From NCBI GenBank assembly GCA_963922455.1, contig CAWUIO010000144.1:1-14572 (forward strand): 14,572 nt of DNA, written 5' to 3'. Position numbers and translations under genes: made by a program. The notes below the pieces were generated by a model that saw only the letters and a list, made by a program, of their open reading frames with translations, was not told the origin of the DNA and ran no database searches. This document shows positions 13,074 through 14,572 of this stretch, piece by piece. Each line of letters starts with the position of its first letter. Within the stretch, counting starts at the first letter, position 1. This DNA is from CAWUIO01 sp963922455. Its GTDB lineage: Bacteria; Bacteroidota; Bacteroidia; Cytophagales; Microscillaceae.

Positions 13074-13674
13074 CAACCAAGAACAAAATGGTTTGTGGTT
13101 TAGGTTTAAGCGAATCTTCGGGATAGGTAATCGTATTATGTAAGACCGATAGCCCCCAGTTGGCAGAGGACTCCAGTCCTTCCCCTAGAGAGGCCAATGC
13201 TTCTTGTATCCCAGGAAAAATCTGGCTTACAAATCCCATGACTAATAGGCAAGGCCTGTCTTGTATCGTTAGCATGGAGGGCACATCTTTTCCTATCATG
13301 AGGATATCCCCACTTTTGGCCAGTAGGGCATCGGCTGTAATTAATGGGAAGCTTTCTGTATCCTGGGGAGGCCCCTCAATAAAATCGACTTGGGCAAGGA
13401 GGAGGAGTTCACGGAGGTAGGAAGATTGGATATATACCTCAGGGATCTTATTTTCTGTCAAAAAGCTTTTACAGGCTACCAAAAACGTCTCAATATCTTC
13501 ACAATATACAAACTCGCCACCATTTTTTTTAAAGTTTTCGGCAAAGAGGATTTCGGGAAGTTCGTTATGTTCTAGATAGAAGGGAGATGAAAAATCCGGT
13601 TTAAAAACCGGATTTTTCTGTATAGTAGGTAAATTTTCCTGAATTCGCTTTAAAATCTCATCCCGGGCAGTCAT
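13036..13674 (-). CDS. LUD-domain protein (LutC/YkgG-like)
   Basis: 212-residue cytosolic protein of the LUD (lactate utilization) superfamily. Recognised features are the N-terminal MTARDEILKRIQENLP helix, PLITADALLAKSGDILM (the segment that reads GxxxSGT in LutC), and the C-terminal QTILFLVDD. LutC is part of an L-lactate oxidation complex, but no lutA or lutB partner is here. The gene follows ftsH by four bases and overlaps lpxH-like by about 38 bases. In Bacteroidota a LUD gene next to ftsH is a recurrent arrangement from memory, so a role tied to that locus, not to lactate use, is more likely; the actual role is unknown. Confidence 0.75.
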   Translation of the reverse strand: MTARDEILKRIQENLPTIQKNPVFKPDFSSPFYLEHNELPEILFAENFKKNGGEFVYCEDIETFLVACKSFLTENKIPEVYIQSSYLRELLLLAQVDFIEGPPQDTESFPLITADALLAKSGDILMIGKDVPSMLTIQDRPCLLVMGFVSQIFPGIQEALASLGEGLESSANWGLSVLHNTITYPEDSLKPKPQTILFLVDDSHESATSNNG

Positions 13675-13678
13675 AGCC

Positions 13679-14572
13679 TTAATTTATATCATTACTGGAA
13701 GCGGCTTCTTTGGTATTGGAAGAGCTTCCATTAGAGCCCGCATCGGAAGCAGATTGCTCGGTCTCGCTCTTTTCTTCGGAGCTTTCTTCTTTTTGGACAT
13801 CCAGCGCCCCATTGGTAAAGGCTTGGTAAGTTGTCTGGCCTTCAAAGGGCCGCTTTCCGATTAGTTTTTCTAAATCGGATTGGAAAAGTATCTCCTTGGC
13901 CAGCAACTCCTGAGCTACTACTTCCAACTGGTCTCGTTTATCGGTGAGGAGGTTTTTGGTGCGGGTATAGCAATCATCAATGATTCGCTTTACCTCTTCA
14001 TCAATCGTCTTGGCTACTTCTTCTGAATACGGTTTGGTGAAATTGTAATCACTTTGTTTAGAATCGTAGTAAGACACATTACCGATTTTATCATTCATCC
14101 CGTAAACGGTTACCATGCTATCGGCTATTTTACGGATACGCTCTAAGTCACTTAATGCTCCCGTAGATATTTTTCCAAAAACAATATCTTCGGCTACCCG
14201 GCCTCCAAGAGCCATACAGATTTCATCCATCATTTGCTCTTTGGTGTACAAGAATTGTTCTTTGGGTAGGTACTGGGCATACCCTAAGGCAGCCATTCCC
14301 CGAGGGACGATACTCACTTTCACCAAGGGATCAGCGTGCTCTAAGAACCAACCGGCTACGGCGTGACCCGCTTCGTGATAGGCAACCGTTTTCTTTTCTT
14401 CGGGCAATATCAATTTGTTTTTCTTTTCCAGTCCCCCGATTACTCGATCAATCGCATCTTGGAAGTCCTGCATATCAACCGCCTTTTTGTTTTTTCGGGC
14501 GGCTATCAAGGCCCCTTCATTACAAACATTGGCAATTTCGGCCCCGGCAAAACCGGGGGTTTGCGCGGATAG
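13679..14572 (-). CDS. ftsH: ATP-dependent zinc metalloprotease FtsH, C-terminal part
   Basis: Partial: the gene enters from the right edge, and 297 codons of the 3' end are present. The frame is open to the edge, beginning LSAQTPGFAGAEIANVCNEGAL, which is the end of the AAA+ ATPase module (region of the C-terminal helical lid). The ATPase Walker motifs and transmembrane segments lie outside. The zinc protease active site HEAGH is encoded at 14377-14363, and the third-ligand region STGALSDLERIRK follows. The last 40 residues are a low-complexity Ser/Glu-rich tail, longer than in E. coli. FtsH is a membrane hexamer that degrades misfolded and regulatory proteins, in E. coli including LpxC. It is the first visible gene of a four-gene leftward operon. 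Confidence 0.96.
   Translation of the reverse strand, partial: LSAQTPGFAGAEIANVCNEGALIAARKNKKAVDMQDFQDAIDRVIGGLEKKNKLILPEEKKTVAYHEAGHAVAGWFLEHADPLVKVSIVPRGMAALGYAQYLPKEQFLYTKEQMMDEICMALGGRVAEDIVFGKISTGALSDLERIRKIADSMVTVYGMNDKIGNVSYYDSKQSDYNFTKPYSEEVAKTIDEEVKRIIDDCYTRTKNLLTDKRDQLEVVAQELLAKEILFQSDLEKLIGKRPFEGQTTYQAFTNGALDVQKEESSEEKSETEQSASDAGSNGSSSNTKEAASSNDIN

Noticed and set aside
13036..13674. Lactate utilization operon (lutABC)
   Set aside because: Only the LutC-like LUD domain is present; no LutA or LutB iron-sulfur partner is next to it.

Overview
The window looks like chromosomal DNA of a member of the Bacteroidota. The evidence is: an OmpA-type protein with thrombospondin type-3 calcium repeats and no N-terminal barrel; a two-domain Nfu protein; DUF2807/DUF4097 'putative adhesin' proteins; a C1 peptidase fused to a DUF4384-like domain; an ftsH gene followed by a LUD-domain gene; weak Shine-Dalgarno signals; and at least one good TTG-N19-TAnnTTTG promoter. 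I cannot fix the family. A marine or Saprospira/Cytophaga-like lineage is a guess. There are no phage, CRISPR, tRNA or rRNA signatures.

Layout. 1-333: intergenic region with a leftward promoter (175-205) and a weaker rightward one for the OmpA gene. 334-2194: OmpA/TSP3 envelope protein, then Nfu iron-sulfur scaffold, both rightward. 2195-2926: long gene-free stretch that starts with repeat copy A. 2927-3826: XerD-type tyrosine recombinase with a TTG start, followed by a terminator hairpin (3861-3887). 3920-4099: doubtful 59-residue ORF, leftward. 4360-4494: repeat copy B. 4556-6314: leftward two-gene operon of secreted solenoid proteins (DUF2807-type, then an 18-residue-repeat DUF4097-like protein). 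6491-7363: cytosolic TPR protein, stop-to-stop with a leftward secreted SnoaL/DUF4440-like protein (7364-7831). 7882-8015: repeat copy C. 8049-8666: leftward membrane-anchored lysozyme-like protein. 8802-10232: secreted papain-like peptidase with a clear terminator. 10338-10468: repeat copy D. 10510-11472: predicted outer-membrane barrel. 11450-14572: leftward operon ftsH (partial) - LUD - lpxH-like - secreted propeller-like protein. Its last gene overlaps the barrel gene tail to tail by 23 bases.

Most of the genes concern the cell envelope (OmpA anchor, adhesin-like solenoids, muramidase-like enzyme, secreted protease, outer-membrane barrel, lipid A precursor hydrolase, membrane protease FtsH). 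Nfu and XerD are housekeeping.

The most unusual content is a family of four GC-rich intergenic elements of about 130 bp (A-D). Each has a conserved module of about 80 bp, a 7-8 bp stem, a loop of about 33 bases that is unrelated between copies, and a terminal GGGG-NNN-CCCC mini-hairpin. Copies B and C are identical over their conserved module yet have unrelated loops. The stem changes sequence between copies while staying perfectly paired, which argues for a structure that is being maintained. I know of no named family that matches it, but I could not search.
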